A stretch of 64,000 nucleotides of DNA from Sphingobacteriaceae bacterium. GTDB lineage: Bacteria; Bacteroidota; Bacteroidia; B-17B0; Aurantibacillaceae. Each line of letters begins with the position of its first letter. Positions within the stretch are counted from its first letter, which is position 1. The stretch lies in NCBI GenBank assembly GCA_016705695.1, contig JADJLA010000002.1:372001-436000 (forward strand). The letters run 5' to 3'. The position numbers and the translations under genes are program-made. Of the stretch, positions 1-9,193 are shown piece by piece. The notes under the pieces are model-generated. The model made no database searches. It was given only the letters and a program-made list of their open reading frames with translations, and was not told where the DNA came from.

Positions 1-69
1 ATCAAGAAAAAAACAAATTTGGATGAGTTGTTAATGGAGGAAGTGAAAGAAAGAAGTAGGCGTAATTAA
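1..69 (+). CDS. 3' end of an unidentified gene (partial)
   Basis: The first 69 bases read without a stop in frame 1 and end in TAA, giving a charged tail (KKKTNLDELLMEEVKERSRR, then N). The gene would begin left of the window. The tail is too short to assign a family. The following msrB starts 53 bases later and has its own candidate promoter element, so the two need not be cotranscribed. It could also be a chance open frame. Confidence 0.35.
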   Translation: MKKKTNLDELLMEEVKERSRRN

Positions 70-122
70 TTAAATTTTGCTAAAATATTTAAGCAAGCTC
101 ATAATAAGACTACCTTTATTAA

Positions 123-632
123 ATGAAAAAATTTGTGATCATATTAGTAAGCGTACTAAGCGCGCAATTATATAGTTGCCAAACAAACACCGCACAAAAA
201 ACCGAAAGTAAAGAATCAAAACCTATGGAAACCTCCTATAAAAAAACCGATGAAGAGTGGAAAAAACAATTAACGCCTGAGCAATACCACGTATTGCGTG
301 AAAAAGGAACTGAACGACCTTTTACAGGTAAATTTACATTAACCACAGATAAAGGCATTTACACTTGCGCAGGTTGCAATACCGAATTGTTTACCAGCGA
401 CCAAAAATTTGATAGCCATTGCGGATGGCCAAGTTTTGATAACGAAATAGGCAAAGGTGAGAAGATCTTAAAGATAAAAGATAATACCTTAGGAATGACG
501 CGCACAGAAATTGTTTGCGCAAAATGCGGCGGACACCTTGGTCATATTTTTGATGATGGCCCAACACAAACCGGGCAGCGCTATTGCGTGAATAGTTTAA
601 GTTTGGATTTTAAGCCTGCTGATAAGAAGTAA
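123..632 (+). CDS. msrB: Peptide-methionine (R)-S-oxide reductase MsrB, lipoprotein form
   Basis: Reduces methionine-R-sulfoxide in oxidised proteins. The 169-residue product has a lipoprotein signal with lipobox LYSC (Cys19), so it is probably an envelope lipoprotein. The SelR/MsrB domain fills residues 45-165. Two CxxC pairs (Cys82/85 in CAGC, Cys132/135 in CAKC) are the structural zinc ligands. GWPSF (101-105) and GGHLGHIFDDGP are substrate-site motifs, and RYCVNS carries the catalytic Cys155. A TACCTTTA element at 111-118 lies four bases before the ATG and resembles the Bacteroidota -7 box. The gene is convergent with the next one across a large inverted repeat. Family assignment is firm; the envelope location is inferred from the lipobox. 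Confidence 0.95.
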   Translation: MKKFVIILVSVLSAQLYSCQTNTAQKTESKESKPMETSYKKTDEEWKKQLTPEQYHVLREKGTERPFTGKFTLTTDKGIYTCAGCNTELFTSDQKFDSHCGWPSFDNEIGKGEKILKIKDNTLGMTRTEIVCAKCGGHLGHIFDDGPTQTGQRYCVNSLSLDFKPADKK

Positions 633-659
633 AGAAAGCCCTCCATCATTTTTTTCGTT

Positions 660-927
660 AGAGGCAGAAACCGCAAAGCATCTTCGATGTTCGCAAAGTT
701 TTACGCAAAGAACGCAAAGCCCATCTAATCGCAAAAGGTAATTAAGAAGGCAAAGAAGCTGCACTTACGCAAAGAGCTACCGTATTTTACTTTCGAAGAA
801 TATAGGTTATTTAGTCTCTTTGCGAAACCGTAGGTCTTTGCCTTCTTTGAGTAATGGTGATAAAACTTAGCGTACTTTGCGCCTCCTTTGCGAAAAGCGC
901 GAAGCGCCTTTGCGGTTTCTGCTTCTA
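660..927. repeat. Large imperfect inverted repeat with GCAAAG-type motifs
   Basis: This fills nearly all of the 303-base gap between convergent msrB and the next gene. The left arm begins GAGGCAGAAACCGCAAAG (661-678). The right arm ends with the near-complement, with GGTTTCTGCTTCT at 914-926. Inner ends also match (CGCAAAGAG near 770; CTCTTTGCG near 818). Each arm is about 110-125 bases and contains several CGCAAAG or GGCAAAG motifs. The terminal GAGGCAGAAACC recurs, inverted, at 44965-44976 in another convergent gap. No reading frame is evident. It may act as a transcript end or be a dispersed repeat of the REP type. Confidence 0.7.
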
Positions 928-935
928 AAATTGAT

Positions 936-1949
936 TTACTTCCCTTTCACCTGCAAACTATCATAATAAGAATATTTCATCTTAATGATACGTATACTTT
1001 TATTCGCAAAATCACGAATAACAATTGAATTTACCAAAGAGGAAGTTGTATCGTTCACATAACTTGATTCGGTAAGAAGAATATCGTTCTTGTACTTTTT
1101 TTCGGTTAACAACCAACCATTTTTATCATAATCAAAGGTATGTTTATAGGATAAACTCACATTAGCGTTGCTATTGAATACAGCCAAGGTCATTTGTCCT
1201 TTCTCGTTATACTCAAATTGCTGGTTTTGTTGGATCCATGATGCAGCCACATAACTTTCGTTGATGTTTACCACGTTTCCATTTTTTCTTAAAATAATTT
1301 GTTCTTTATAAGGCCTGCGTTCGCTATTAAAGTAAGTGATCTTGGTTTGCTCTTCGCTATATTTTAAAACGGTGGTGCTATCCTTGCTTACTAAAACCTG
1401 ACTTCCTAAAATAAAATCATTTCTGCTTTGCGATACGTTGGTTTCTTTATATCGCGTTTCTTCGATCATGTTCATTAGCGAATCATAACGATAATAACGT
1501 GTATCATAAAATCCACTTCCCAAGTGAGCGCGTTTCATAAGTAGTTTATTAGAGAGTTCTTTGTACATGAAGGTTGTACTTATGGTATCATAAATAAAAT
1601 CATTTACCATGTAGGAATACGCGCTTTTTATTTTTCTTCGTCCACGATATTGTGCCGGAACATTCACTTCCTTTTCAATAGTTTTGATGATATCGGTATA
1701 ATAGAATCTTAAAAGAAGACCAAAACTGCTGAATTCGTAATTTTCAACTAAGCGACGATCAACGGGTGCTTCAAAATCCTTTTTATCGAGAATCTCGAAT
1801 ACTATTTTTTTGATCTGATTTTTATTGATGTATTGAGGAGAGAATGTGTATTCCTTTTTAAAAACGGTATTATGATCAGGAAAAAGTAATTGCGCGGTTG
1901 CATGATGCATCATGAACACAATTACAGCTATGAGTTTAAGTATCTTCAA
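936..1949 (-). CDS. Exported protein of unknown function
   Basis: 337 residues with a clear signal peptide (MKILKLIAVIVFMMHHATAQ). The second half carries several short tyrosine-rich stretches spaced irregularly (YRYDSLMNMIEE, FEYNEKGQM, FDYDKNGWLL), reminiscent of the YD repeats of RHS-like and outer-membrane proteins but without a complete RHS core. I do not recognise a family. Its start overlaps the end of the upstream DUF255 gene by 14 bases, so the two are translationally coupled, with this gene second. Probably periplasmic or outer-membrane associated. Confidence 0.75.
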   Translation of the reverse strand: MKILKLIAVIVFMMHHATAQLLFPDHNTVFKKEYTFSPQYINKNQIKKIVFEILDKKDFEAPVDRRLVENYEFSSFGLLLRFYYTDIIKTIEKEVNVPAQYRGRRKIKSAYSYMVNDFIYDTISTTFMYKELSNKLLMKRAHLGSGFYDTRYYRYDSLMNMIEETRYKETNVSQSRNDFILGSQVLVSKDSTTVLKYSEEQTKITYFNSERRPYKEQIILRKNGNVVNINESYVAASWIQQNQQFEYNEKGQMTLAVFNSNANVSLSYKHTFDYDKNGWLLTEKKYKNDILLTESSYVNDTTSSLVNSIVIRDFANKSIRIIKMKYSYYDSLQVKGK

Positions 1950-3960
1950 GTTTTTTTATTGCCTCCAAAACCGTTTTTACGGGCAGATCACAGGTATTGT
2001 TCTTACACACGTAAATGAGTGTTTCGCCGTCCTTAAATCTATTCGTAATCAACGGAAGCTCAGAGGCTTTGTTGCTTCCTACTAAAGTCGTATTTGTAAA
2101 GTAATATTTATGGAGGTCTAAAAATATTTCATCAACATTGTTACCAACAATTACAAGCTCCTTGTGCGGCTTGGTAAAATTAAGCGCCAAACATCCCCAA
2201 TTGCTGTACCCGGGCGCATATCCGCCTATTTCGCCCGCAAATAAATGCAGCATTTTTTTAGCCTTTTCAATATAATTGGGCTTTTGCATAAGAATACCCA
2301 AATTGAATAAATTAAGCGCCATTTGAGAATTGGAGGCAGGAATTACATTGTCGGATGTTTCGGTTTGCTGGGTAATTAACTCGTTGTTATTTGTACTGCT
2401 GTAATAAAATAATTCGGAAGTAGTGTGTTGAAAATGCTTTAATACATGATCCATTAATTTTTGCGCTTCGGTAAGGTAGTTTGAATTGGTATCGATCAAA
2501 TTTGCGCTTAATAAAGCGTCAATAGTAAACGCATAATCATCCAAAAAAGCAGGAATTTTTGTTGTTCCATTTTTATAGATCCGATGCAAACCGTTTTTAT
2601 TGATCTGCTGCTTCAAAATAAAATCGCAGCACTTTAAAGCAACTTCTTTGTGTTTTACATTTCCAAAACACGCATAAGCATCTGCAAATCCTTTTGCCAT
2701 TAAAGCATTCCAACTTACAATGGTCTTGTCATCTAATCCTGGTTTTATTCGTTTTGCTGCAACCGTTTTTAATTTTTGTTTGCATCCATTTATTTTCGCA
2801 TTCAAACTCTCCAAATTCAATTGATGCTCGGCCGCAATTTTTCCCCAATTTTCAGCGCGCATCAAAATATAATTTTCATCTTCCCAATAACCCACCTCAT
2901 TTACCTGATAGCATTTGGCAAAAAGTTCAAAGTCGTCTTTTAAAATACTGTGCAATTCCTCTTTGCTCCATACGTAAAACTTCCCCTCTACTCCTTCGCT
3001 ATCGGCATCGTACGCCGAAAAAAAACAACCTTCGGGTTTTAACCATTCGTTCATTACAAAATCCAATGTTTCTTCAACTATCGTTTTATATAACGTATTT
3101 TTCGTTAAACGATAAGCTTCACAATACAAACTCACTAATTGTGAATTATCGTATAGCATTTTTTCGAAGTGTGGTAATTTCCAAATACCATCTGTACTGT
3201 ATCGTGCAAAACCTCCATGTAATTGATCGTAAATTCCTCCGCAAGCCATTTTTGTTAGCGTTAAGTTCACATGATCCAAAACTTCTTTATCCTTGTATAA
3301 ATAACCGTAGCGTAAAAGAAATATGTAATTATTTGGTAATGGAAATTTCGGTGCGCGGTTTGGTCCGCCATGTTCATTATCAAAACTTCCCTTCCATTTT
3401 TGCACCCCTTTTTTTAGCGCTTCTTCTAATTCAATATTCTCAGGATATTTTGTTGTAGCCACCAATTCAGCCTGTTTTATTCCTTCCGTTAAATTATTGG
3501 CATACTCTAACACTTTTTCTTTATCCTTCTTAAAAACATTCACAAGGTTAGTAAGAACATTCAACCACTGCATCTTGTTGAAATACGTTCCTCCATAAAC
3601 CGGCCGGCCATCGGGTAATGCAATACAATTTAATGGCCATCCACCATGACCCGTCATTAATTGAACAGCCGTCATATACAAATTATCTACATCCGGCCTT
3701 TCTTCTCTATCTACTTTTACCGAAATAAAATGTTCATTCATTAAAGCAGCCACTTCTTCGTCCTCAAAACTCTCGTGCTCCATTACATGACACCAATGGC
3801 AAGCGCTGTAACCAACACTAATTATTACCAGTTTATTTTGGTTTTTTGCCTCTTCAAAAGCCGAATTGCTCCACGGTTGCCATTTTACAGGATTATAAGC
3901 GTGCTGCAGTAAGTAAGGACTACTTTCGTTAACCAATGCATTTGCCTCTTTTTGTGCCAT
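1936..3960 (-). CDS. Thioredoxin domain-containing protein, DUF255 / YyaL family
   Basis: 674 residues, the usual length for the DUF255 (YyaL, SPATA20-like) family. The N-terminal thioredoxin-like domain opens with ESSPYLLQHAYNPVKW and has a CHWC redox-type motif at Cys54-Cys57, followed by VKVDREERPDVD and GHGGWPL. The rest resembles an (alpha/alpha)6 barrel, with GGIYDQLHGGFARYSTD and HFEKMLYDN, as in N-acylglucosamine epimerase-like folds. No signal peptide is seen, so it is likely cytosolic. The biochemical role of the family is not established; it is often annotated as a thioredoxin-domain or highly conserved protein. It is first in a two-gene unit with the overlapping exported protein. 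Confidence 0.92.
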   Translation of the reverse strand: MAQKEANALVNESSPYLLQHAYNPVKWQPWSNSAFEEAKNQNKLVIISVGYSACHWCHVMEHESFEDEEVAALMNEHFISVKVDREERPDVDNLYMTAVQLMTGHGGWPLNCIALPDGRPVYGGTYFNKMQWLNVLTNLVNVFKKDKEKVLEYANNLTEGIKQAELVATTKYPENIELEEALKKGVQKWKGSFDNEHGGPNRAPKFPLPNNYIFLLRYGYLYKDKEVLDHVNLTLTKMACGGIYDQLHGGFARYSTDGIWKLPHFEKMLYDNSQLVSLYCEAYRLTKNTLYKTIVEETLDFVMNEWLKPEGCFFSAYDADSEGVEGKFYVWSKEELHSILKDDFELFAKCYQVNEVGYWEDENYILMRAENWGKIAAEHQLNLESLNAKINGCKQKLKTVAAKRIKPGLDDKTIVSWNALMAKGFADAYACFGNVKHKEVALKCCDFILKQQINKNGLHRIYKNGTTKIPAFLDDYAFTIDALLSANLIDTNSNYLTEAQKLMDHVLKHFQHTTSELFYYSSTNNNELITQQTETSDNVIPASNSQMALNLFNLGILMQKPNYIEKAKKMLHLFAGEIGGYAPGYSNWGCLALNFTKPHKELVIVGNNVDEIFLDLHKYYFTNTTLVGSNKASELPLITNRFKDGETLIYVCKNNTCDLPVKTVLEAIKKLEDT

Positions 3961-4049
3961 TTTTTACATAAACTTTATGAGTGGCAATTTACGCATATAT
4001 AGGCCCAAAAAATACGTATAGTATGAATAGTATTGAACTTTAAATTCGC

Positions 4050-4057
4050 TAAATTTG
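4050..4057 (+). promoter_or_regulatory. Candidate -7 box for the HlyD-family gene
   Basis: TAAATTTG matches the Bacteroidota -7 consensus TAnnTTTG and ends 27 bases before the ATG at 4085. The nearest TTG upstream (4033-4035) is only 14 bases away instead of the usual 19 or so, so the -33 half is not supported. Confidence 0.45.
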
Positions 4058-4084
4058 AACTTCGGCAATTAACGATATACACAA

Positions 4085-5437
4085 ATGAAAAAACTTTATT
4101 GGATCATAGGAATTGGAGTTACCATTTTATTGGTCATCATCTTCATGAAAGTAAGTGAGGGTACCAAACCTTTTGAAGTAACTTTAGATAAAGCCGAGTT
4201 GAGAAGCGTGGTTGAAATTGTTTCGGCCACCGGAAAGATACAACCAGAAACCGAGTTGAAAATCACGAGTGATGTAAGTGGAGAGATCACCGAAATGTTG
4301 GTGAAAGAAGGCGATCAAATAAAAAAAGGAACATTAATTTGTCGCATACAACCAGATCTTTACGAAAGCGCACTTGATCGCGTAAATGCATCGGTAAGTA
4401 CAACCAAGGCAAATTTAAAATCTGCCGAAGCACAATTAGAGCAAGCTAAAGCAAGTTTGGTGAATATGGATGCCAACTTTAAGCGTAATAAAAAATTATT
4501 TGAACAAGGTGCAATTTCACAGCAAGAATTTGACGCTGCAAAAGCGCAATACGAAAGTGCGAAAGCAAACGTAGATGCATTAGATGCAGGAGTTAGTGCG
4601 AGTAGATCAAATATCCAAAGTAGTGAAGCAACTTTAAAAGAAGCAAATACCAATTTAGAAAAAACATTTATCTATTCTCCGGTAGATGGGACCGTTTATA
4701 AAATGAACGTAGAAAAAGGCGAGCGCGTTCAGGGCGTACAGGGTTTTCAAGGAACTGAGATCTTACGCTTAGCTAATTTAAATGAAATGGAAGTGAGTGT
4801 TGAAGTGAACGAAAATGATATCATTAAAGTTCACAAGGGTGATACCGCTTTGGTAGAAGTTGACGCCTACATGAACAAAAAATTCAAAGGGATAGTTACC
4901 GAAGTGGCCAACTCTGCTAATATTGCCAATATGTCAATAGATCAAGTAACAAATTTTGTGGTGAAGATCCGCTTGATACGTGAGTCGTATGCGTTTTTGA
5001 TCAATGAAAAAAATCCGGTTCCTTTTCGTCCGGGAATGAGTGCAAGTGTAGAGATACAAACTTTGCGTGTTTCAAATGTAGTTACTGTGCCAATTCAAGC
5101 GGTAACATCGCGTAATAAAGATTCATTGATGGTAAAAGATGAGGATAACGGCGGTGGGATGAAAGTGAAGAATGATAAAGAAAAAGTTGAAGAAGAAAAA
5201 GAAAAGAAGAAAGCAGAAGAAGAAATAAAAGAATTAGTGTTTGTGATCAAAGATGGAAAAGCGGTGCAGAAAGTTGTTGTATCCGGAATTCAAGACAATG
5301 AATATATTCAGATCATTTCCGGATTAGAAAAAGGCGAAGAAGTTATTTCGGGTCCTTATAGTGCCGTTTCGCGAAGTTTGAGGGACGGCTCAAAAGTTGT
5401 TGTTGTAAGTAAAAAGGATCTTTATAACAAAGACTAA
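4085..5437 (+). CDS. HlyD/MacA-type periplasmic adaptor subunit of an efflux system
   Basis: 450 residues. One N-terminal membrane anchor (about 4-22) is followed by a barrel-sandwich half (ATGKIQPETELKITSDVSG, then VKEGDQIKKG), a long alpha-hairpin coiled coil rich in Ala, Gln and Glu (about 100-195), and the second lipoyl half (FIYSPVDGTVYKMNVEKG). A lysine- and glutamate-rich insert at about 355-380 (KEKVEEEKEKKKAEEE) precedes the last beta domain. Such adaptors link an inner-membrane ABC or RND pump to an outer-membrane channel; neither partner is adjacent here. tsaB begins directly after its stop codon. Family assignment is secure; the substrate is unknown. Confidence 0.9.
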   Translation: MKKLYWIIGIGVTILLVIIFMKVSEGTKPFEVTLDKAELRSVVEIVSATGKIQPETELKITSDVSGEITEMLVKEGDQIKKGTLICRIQPDLYESALDRVNASVSTTKANLKSAEAQLEQAKASLVNMDANFKRNKKLFEQGAISQQEFDAAKAQYESAKANVDALDAGVSASRSNIQSSEATLKEANTNLEKTFIYSPVDGTVYKMNVEKGERVQGVQGFQGTEILRLANLNEMEVSVEVNENDIIKVHKGDTALVEVDAYMNKKFKGIVTEVANSANIANMSIDQVTNFVVKIRLIRESYAFLINEKNPVPFRPGMSASVEIQTLRVSNVVTVPIQAVTSRNKDSLMVKDEDNGGGMKVKNDKEKVEEEKEKKKAEEEIKELVFVIKDGKAVQKVVVSGIQDNEYIQIISGLEKGEEVISGPYSAVSRSLRDGSKVVVVSKKDLYNKD

Positions 5438-6118
5438 TTGGCTGTTATCCTACATATTGAAACAGCTACCAGTAATTGCTCTGTTTCGCTAAGTGATGGT
5501 GAGCGCGTTTTAGCAACGATAGAACTAAATGAAGGATATACGCATGCCGAAAATCTGCATCCCTTTATTGAACAATTATTCAAAAAAACCAATTTAAAGC
5601 CCGAACATTTAAACGCCGTTGCCCTTAGTGCAGGACCGGGTTCATATACAGGAATAAGAATTGGAACAAGCGCAGCCAAAGGTTTTTGTTATGCTTTAAA
5701 TATTCCTTTGATCGCCATAAACACTTTGCAAATTTTAAGTGCCGGTGCCGTTAAACTTATTGCTGAAAAGGATGTCATACTTTGCCCGATGTTAGACGCG
5801 CGACGTATGGAAGTATATACAGCAGCATATAACGATCAACTTTTTGAAACAAAAAAAACGGAAGCAAAGATCGTGGATGAGAATTCAGTTAAAGAATTTA
5901 GACCGGATAAGATCACTTACTATTTTGGTGATGGCATGCCTAAATGTAAAACGCTTTTACAAACTCATAGCGGAGCCAAATTCCTCGATAACATTGTTCC
6001 TTCCTCATCAAATATGTTAAACTTAGCTTTAACAAAATATAAGGCTAAACAATTTGAAGATATTGCTTACTTTGAACCATTGTATTTAAAAGAGTATTTT
6101 TTTAAAACAAAACAATAG
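5438..6118 (+). CDS. tsaB: tRNA threonylcarbamoyladenosine biosynthesis protein TsaB
   Basis: 226 residues of the ASKHA-fold TsaB family, which helps TsaD and TsaE install t6A at position 37 of ANN-reading tRNAs in the cytosol. N-terminal ILHIETATSNCSVSL and the LSAGPGSYTGIRIG loop (about 67-80) are characteristic. The start is TTG, placed immediately after the TAA of the HlyD gene with no spacer. There is no in-frame ATG before the conserved N-terminus, so TTG is the only credible start and coupling to the upstream gene is likely. The gene product is shorter than TsaD and lacks its metal-binding histidines, as expected for TsaB. Confidence 0.93.
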   Translation: MAVILHIETATSNCSVSLSDGERVLATIELNEGYTHAENLHPFIEQLFKKTNLKPEHLNAVALSAGPGSYTGIRIGTSAAKGFCYALNIPLIAINTLQILSAGAVKLIAEKDVILCPMLDARRMEVYTAAYNDQLFETKKTEAKIVDENSVKEFRPDKITYYFGDGMPKCKTLLQTHSGAKFLDNIVPSSSNMLNLALTKYKAKQFEDIAYFEPLYLKEYFFKTKQ

Positions 6119-6127
6119 TCGCTTATA

Positions 6128-8572
6128 ATGGTTTTTAGAACTTGTTTCCTTTTTATTACTTTTTTCGTGTGCATTGCCTTGCAAGCACAAACCATTACGG
6201 GTAAAGTAATAGATGAGCGCAACAAACAACCTATACCATTTGCTTTTGTAGGTATAAACAATACTAATTTAGGAACCACTACGGATATTGACGGAAACTT
6301 TTCGTTAAAATTGAATTCAGGAGCTTCGCTTTTAATTATACAGATCGTTTCGTATGATAAAACACAAATAGATCTGAGCGCTGTTGATGTTACAAAACCA
6401 TTGATCATCAAATTAAAGTCGGCCGATATAAGTTTAATGGAAGTTGTGGTAACACCAAAAGAAAATCCCGCTAACGAGATCATTAGACGTGTTATAAAGA
6501 ACAAAGGAAAATTAGATCCAAGAAATTTACCATTCTATTCGTGCGAAACCTATGGCAAAACGTATTTTACAGCCAGCACAACAGAAGGTGATGAATTTTA
6601 TTATGATCAAGATACGGCCAGATTTAAAAAAGATAAAAAATTCCTTGACAAGCAATATTTCTTTTTGATAGAATCGGCCAGTGAAAAAAAATACATTTAC
6701 AAGAACATCACGCAAGAAAGGATCTTAGCTTCGCGGGTTTCGGGATTTAAAAGCGCGCCTTTTGCATCATTAGCATCGCAACTACAATCGTTCACTTTTT
6801 TTGACAAGAACATTGATGTGATGGACATTAAATATGTGAATCCATTACAAAAAGGAACATTTAAACGCTATCGCTTTGATATCAGAGACACCATAGTTGA
6901 AGGAATAGACACAACGATACTCATTGATTTTAAACCGAGAAACAATACCAATTTTAAAGCGCTTAAAGGAGCATTGTACATTAACAAAAATGATCACGCG
7001 TTGGCTAATGTTATTGCGCAGCCTTCGGATGAAGACAATAAATTGAATGCGGTAAAAATTCAACAGTTGTATAAGCGCGTAAATGATAAACAATGGTTCC
7101 CTGTTCAATTGGTAACCGAGGTCTTGTTTAAGAACGCTCAAATAAGCGCCTCAGATGAAAAAGGTGTTGGCAGGATCATGAAGTGCGTGAGCAGATTGTA
7201 TGTAAGCGATGTGAATTTAGATTCTACCATAAAAATAAAAAAGAAGAACATTGAAGTGATCAACGAAAAGGGTTACGAAAATAAAGATGAGAACTATTGG
7301 AAGACCAAACGTAATGATAGCTTAAGCGAAAAAGAAAAACGCACCTACTCTATTATTGATAGCGTTGGGAAAGCCGAAAAATTTGAGAAAAAATTGAAGC
7401 TTGCGAAGATCGCGAGTACAGGTCAAATTCCCATTGGCATCATAAGTTTAGATATTCGAAAGATCTTAAAAGCCAATGATTATGAGAAGATCCGCGTTGG
7501 CGCCGGTTTTGTTACCAATGAAAAACTAACTAAGTGGGCATCGCTTGGTGGATTTGCCGGATATGGCTTTGGTGATAAAGCCTGCAAGTATGGCGGTCAG
7601 TTTCAGATAAACTTTACAGGAAACAAAAGTAATAATATCAAATTTGAAATGGCCCGCGATCTTTTAGAAACTGCTCATGCGGATTTTTTGGAAGACGACA
7701 TTTCTATTGTATCTACGCAAAACATTCGCAATTACCTTGTGGGAATGATGGATCAGGTTTCTTTTGGAAAGATCTCTTTAAACACCCCCATCAATCATTT
7801 TATAAAAAGCAGTTTCTATTTTCAAGTAGTAGAGCGCACATCACGATCGGGATACGGCAGCGTTGAAAATTACTTTAATGATGACATTCATAAATTCAGC
7901 ACCAATGAAGCCGGCATTCAATTAAAGATCTGGCCTTTCGAAAAATTTACTGAATCATTTTTGGGATTAATATCACTTGGCAGCAAATGGCCCGCCTTAT
8001 ACATGAACTATTCGCAAACTGTTCCTACAAACGTGATGGGATATTCAAATACCGTAGAATTCAATAAGCTTGATGTGAGATTAGATCATCACATCGCATT
8101 TAAGATCCGCGGCCATATAAATTACCAATTGCAAGCCGGAAAAGTTTTTGGAGATGTTCCTTACAGCTTTCAATATAATACAAATGGAAGTCGCATCAAC
8201 AAATATTACATCAGCGCCGATAATTCTTTTGAAACCATGTATTTTAACGAATTTGCGAGCACCGAATACGCGGCACTTTACACTACTTACAACACTGGAA
8301 GATTATTCAAACCAAATAAATATATCAACCCTGAATTTGAATGGGTAAATAATATTGGAGTAGGCCATTTATTGAACGGCAACAAACTTACAAATATCGA
8401 GCTTAATGATATTTCAAAGATCTATACTGAAACAGGTATTCGTTTCAAGAATCTTTTACATAGCGGTTTTAGCAGTTACGGCCTGGGTGTTTTTTACCGT
8501 TATGGAAACTACGCCTTTGGTGATGTTAAAAGTAATTTAGTTTTCAAATTCGTTCTAGGATTTAATATTTAA
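6128..8572 (+). CDS. DUF5686 and carboxypeptidase-regulatory-like domain outer-membrane protein
   Basis: 814 residues with a signal peptide ending near LQAQ. Residues 22-105 form a CarboxypepD_reg-like beta-sandwich (TITGKVIDERNKQPIPFAFV, then GTTTDIDGNFSL), as found at the N-terminus of many Bacteroidota outer-membrane proteins. The remainder matches the DUF5686 pattern and ends in aromatic-rich alternating strands (GVFYRYGNYAFGD, then FKFVLGFNI), consistent with an outer-membrane beta-barrel. It is not a SusC/TonB receptor: I see no plug domain. It follows tsaB by nine bases and probably belongs to the same transcript. The function of the family is not known. Confidence 0.85.
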   Translation: MVFRTCFLFITFFVCIALQAQTITGKVIDERNKQPIPFAFVGINNTNLGTTTDIDGNFSLKLNSGASLLIIQIVSYDKTQIDLSAVDVTKPLIIKLKSADISLMEVVVTPKENPANEIIRRVIKNKGKLDPRNLPFYSCETYGKTYFTASTTEGDEFYYDQDTARFKKDKKFLDKQYFFLIESASEKKYIYKNITQERILASRVSGFKSAPFASLASQLQSFTFFDKNIDVMDIKYVNPLQKGTFKRYRFDIRDTIVEGIDTTILIDFKPRNNTNFKALKGALYINKNDHALANVIAQPSDEDNKLNAVKIQQLYKRVNDKQWFPVQLVTEVLFKNAQISASDEKGVGRIMKCVSRLYVSDVNLDSTIKIKKKNIEVINEKGYENKDENYWKTKRNDSLSEKEKRTYSIIDSVGKAEKFEKKLKLAKIASTGQIPIGIISLDIRKILKANDYEKIRVGAGFVTNEKLTKWASLGGFAGYGFGDKACKYGGQFQINFTGNKSNNIKFEMARDLLETAHADFLEDDISIVSTQNIRNYLVGMMDQVSFGKISLNTPINHFIKSSFYFQVVERTSRSGYGSVENYFNDDIHKFSTNEAGIQLKIWPFEKFTESFLGLISLGSKWPALYMNYSQTVPTNVMGYSNTVEFNKLDVRLDHHIAFKIRGHINYQLQAGKVFGDVPYSFQYNTNGSRINKYYISADNSFETMYFNEFASTEYAALYTTYNTGRLFKPNKYINPEFEWVNNIGVGHLLNGNKLTNIELNDISKIYTETGIRFKNLLHSGFSSYGLGVFYRYGNYAFGDVKSNLVFKFVLGFNI

Positions 8573-8577
8573 TACGC

Positions 8578-9192
8578 GTGCTTTTTTCTGATTCATTTAA
8601 CACCATCAAAATTCCATCTCACGGAATCTTCAAAGATCGCGGGAGTAAATTCATTGGCTACGTTTATCCCGTAAAAACGGAGGAAGACATAAAGCAACAT
8701 CTTTCGAACTTAAAAAAAGAACATGTAGGAGCTAGACATTTTTGTTATGCATGGCGCTTAGGAGCCGGCGGCCAAGCTTGGCGCGCCAACGATGATGGTG
8801 AACCAAACAATAGCGCGGGTAAACCAATTTACTCGCAAATTTTAAGCAAGGATCTTACAAACATACTTATTGTTGTAGTAAGATATTTTGGAGGAACTTT
8901 GTTGGGCGTTGGTGGTTTGGTTAATGCTTATAAAAGTGCGGCGGCGGAAGCTCTGTTAGCAGCGGTGATAACCGAAGAATTCATTTATTTTCAATATAAT
9001 CTTATATTTGATGTTCACGATGCAAACGCTGTATTAAGAACACTAAAAGAAATAAATGCCGAGATCATAAGCCAGGATTACACCGAACACTATACCCTAT
9101 TGTTCAATGTAAAACGATCCTTATCAGAAGAATTGGAAGAAAAATTAAAACCGATCTATAACGCAAAACTTACTTACCTGAAAACCCTGTAA
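8578..9192 (+). CDS. YigZ/IMPACT family protein
   Basis: 204 residues, the normal size for the UPF0029/IMPACT (YigZ) family. Conserved blocks seen are SKFIGYVYPVKTEED, GARHFCYAWRLG, DDGEPNNSAGKPI and VVVRYFGGTLLGVGGL, followed by a ferredoxin-like C-terminal domain. The start is GTG five bases after the stop of the DUF5686 gene; no ATG is available before the conserved region. The bacterial protein is thought to interact with translation or nucleic acids, but its role is not established. The downstream peptidase begins one base after its stop, so these genes form one transcript. Confidence 0.9.
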   Translation: MLFSDSFNTIKIPSHGIFKDRGSKFIGYVYPVKTEEDIKQHLSNLKKEHVGARHFCYAWRLGAGGQAWRANDDGEPNNSAGKPIYSQILSKDLTNILIVVVRYFGGTLLGVGGLVNAYKSAAAEALLAAVITEEFIYFQYNLIFDVHDANAVLRTLKEINAEIISQDYTEHYTLLFNVKRSLSEELEEKLKPIYNAKLTYLKTL

Positions 9193-9193
9193 A

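Noticed and set aside
936..1949. RHS/YD-repeat toxin
   Set aside because: Only a few short YD-like stretches, only 337 residues, and no RHS core motif, toxin tail or immunity gene.
2694..3458. A 254-codon + strand open frame inside the DUF255 gene
   Set aside because: Antisense shadow of a strongly conserved family; the sequence shows no domain or signal of its own.
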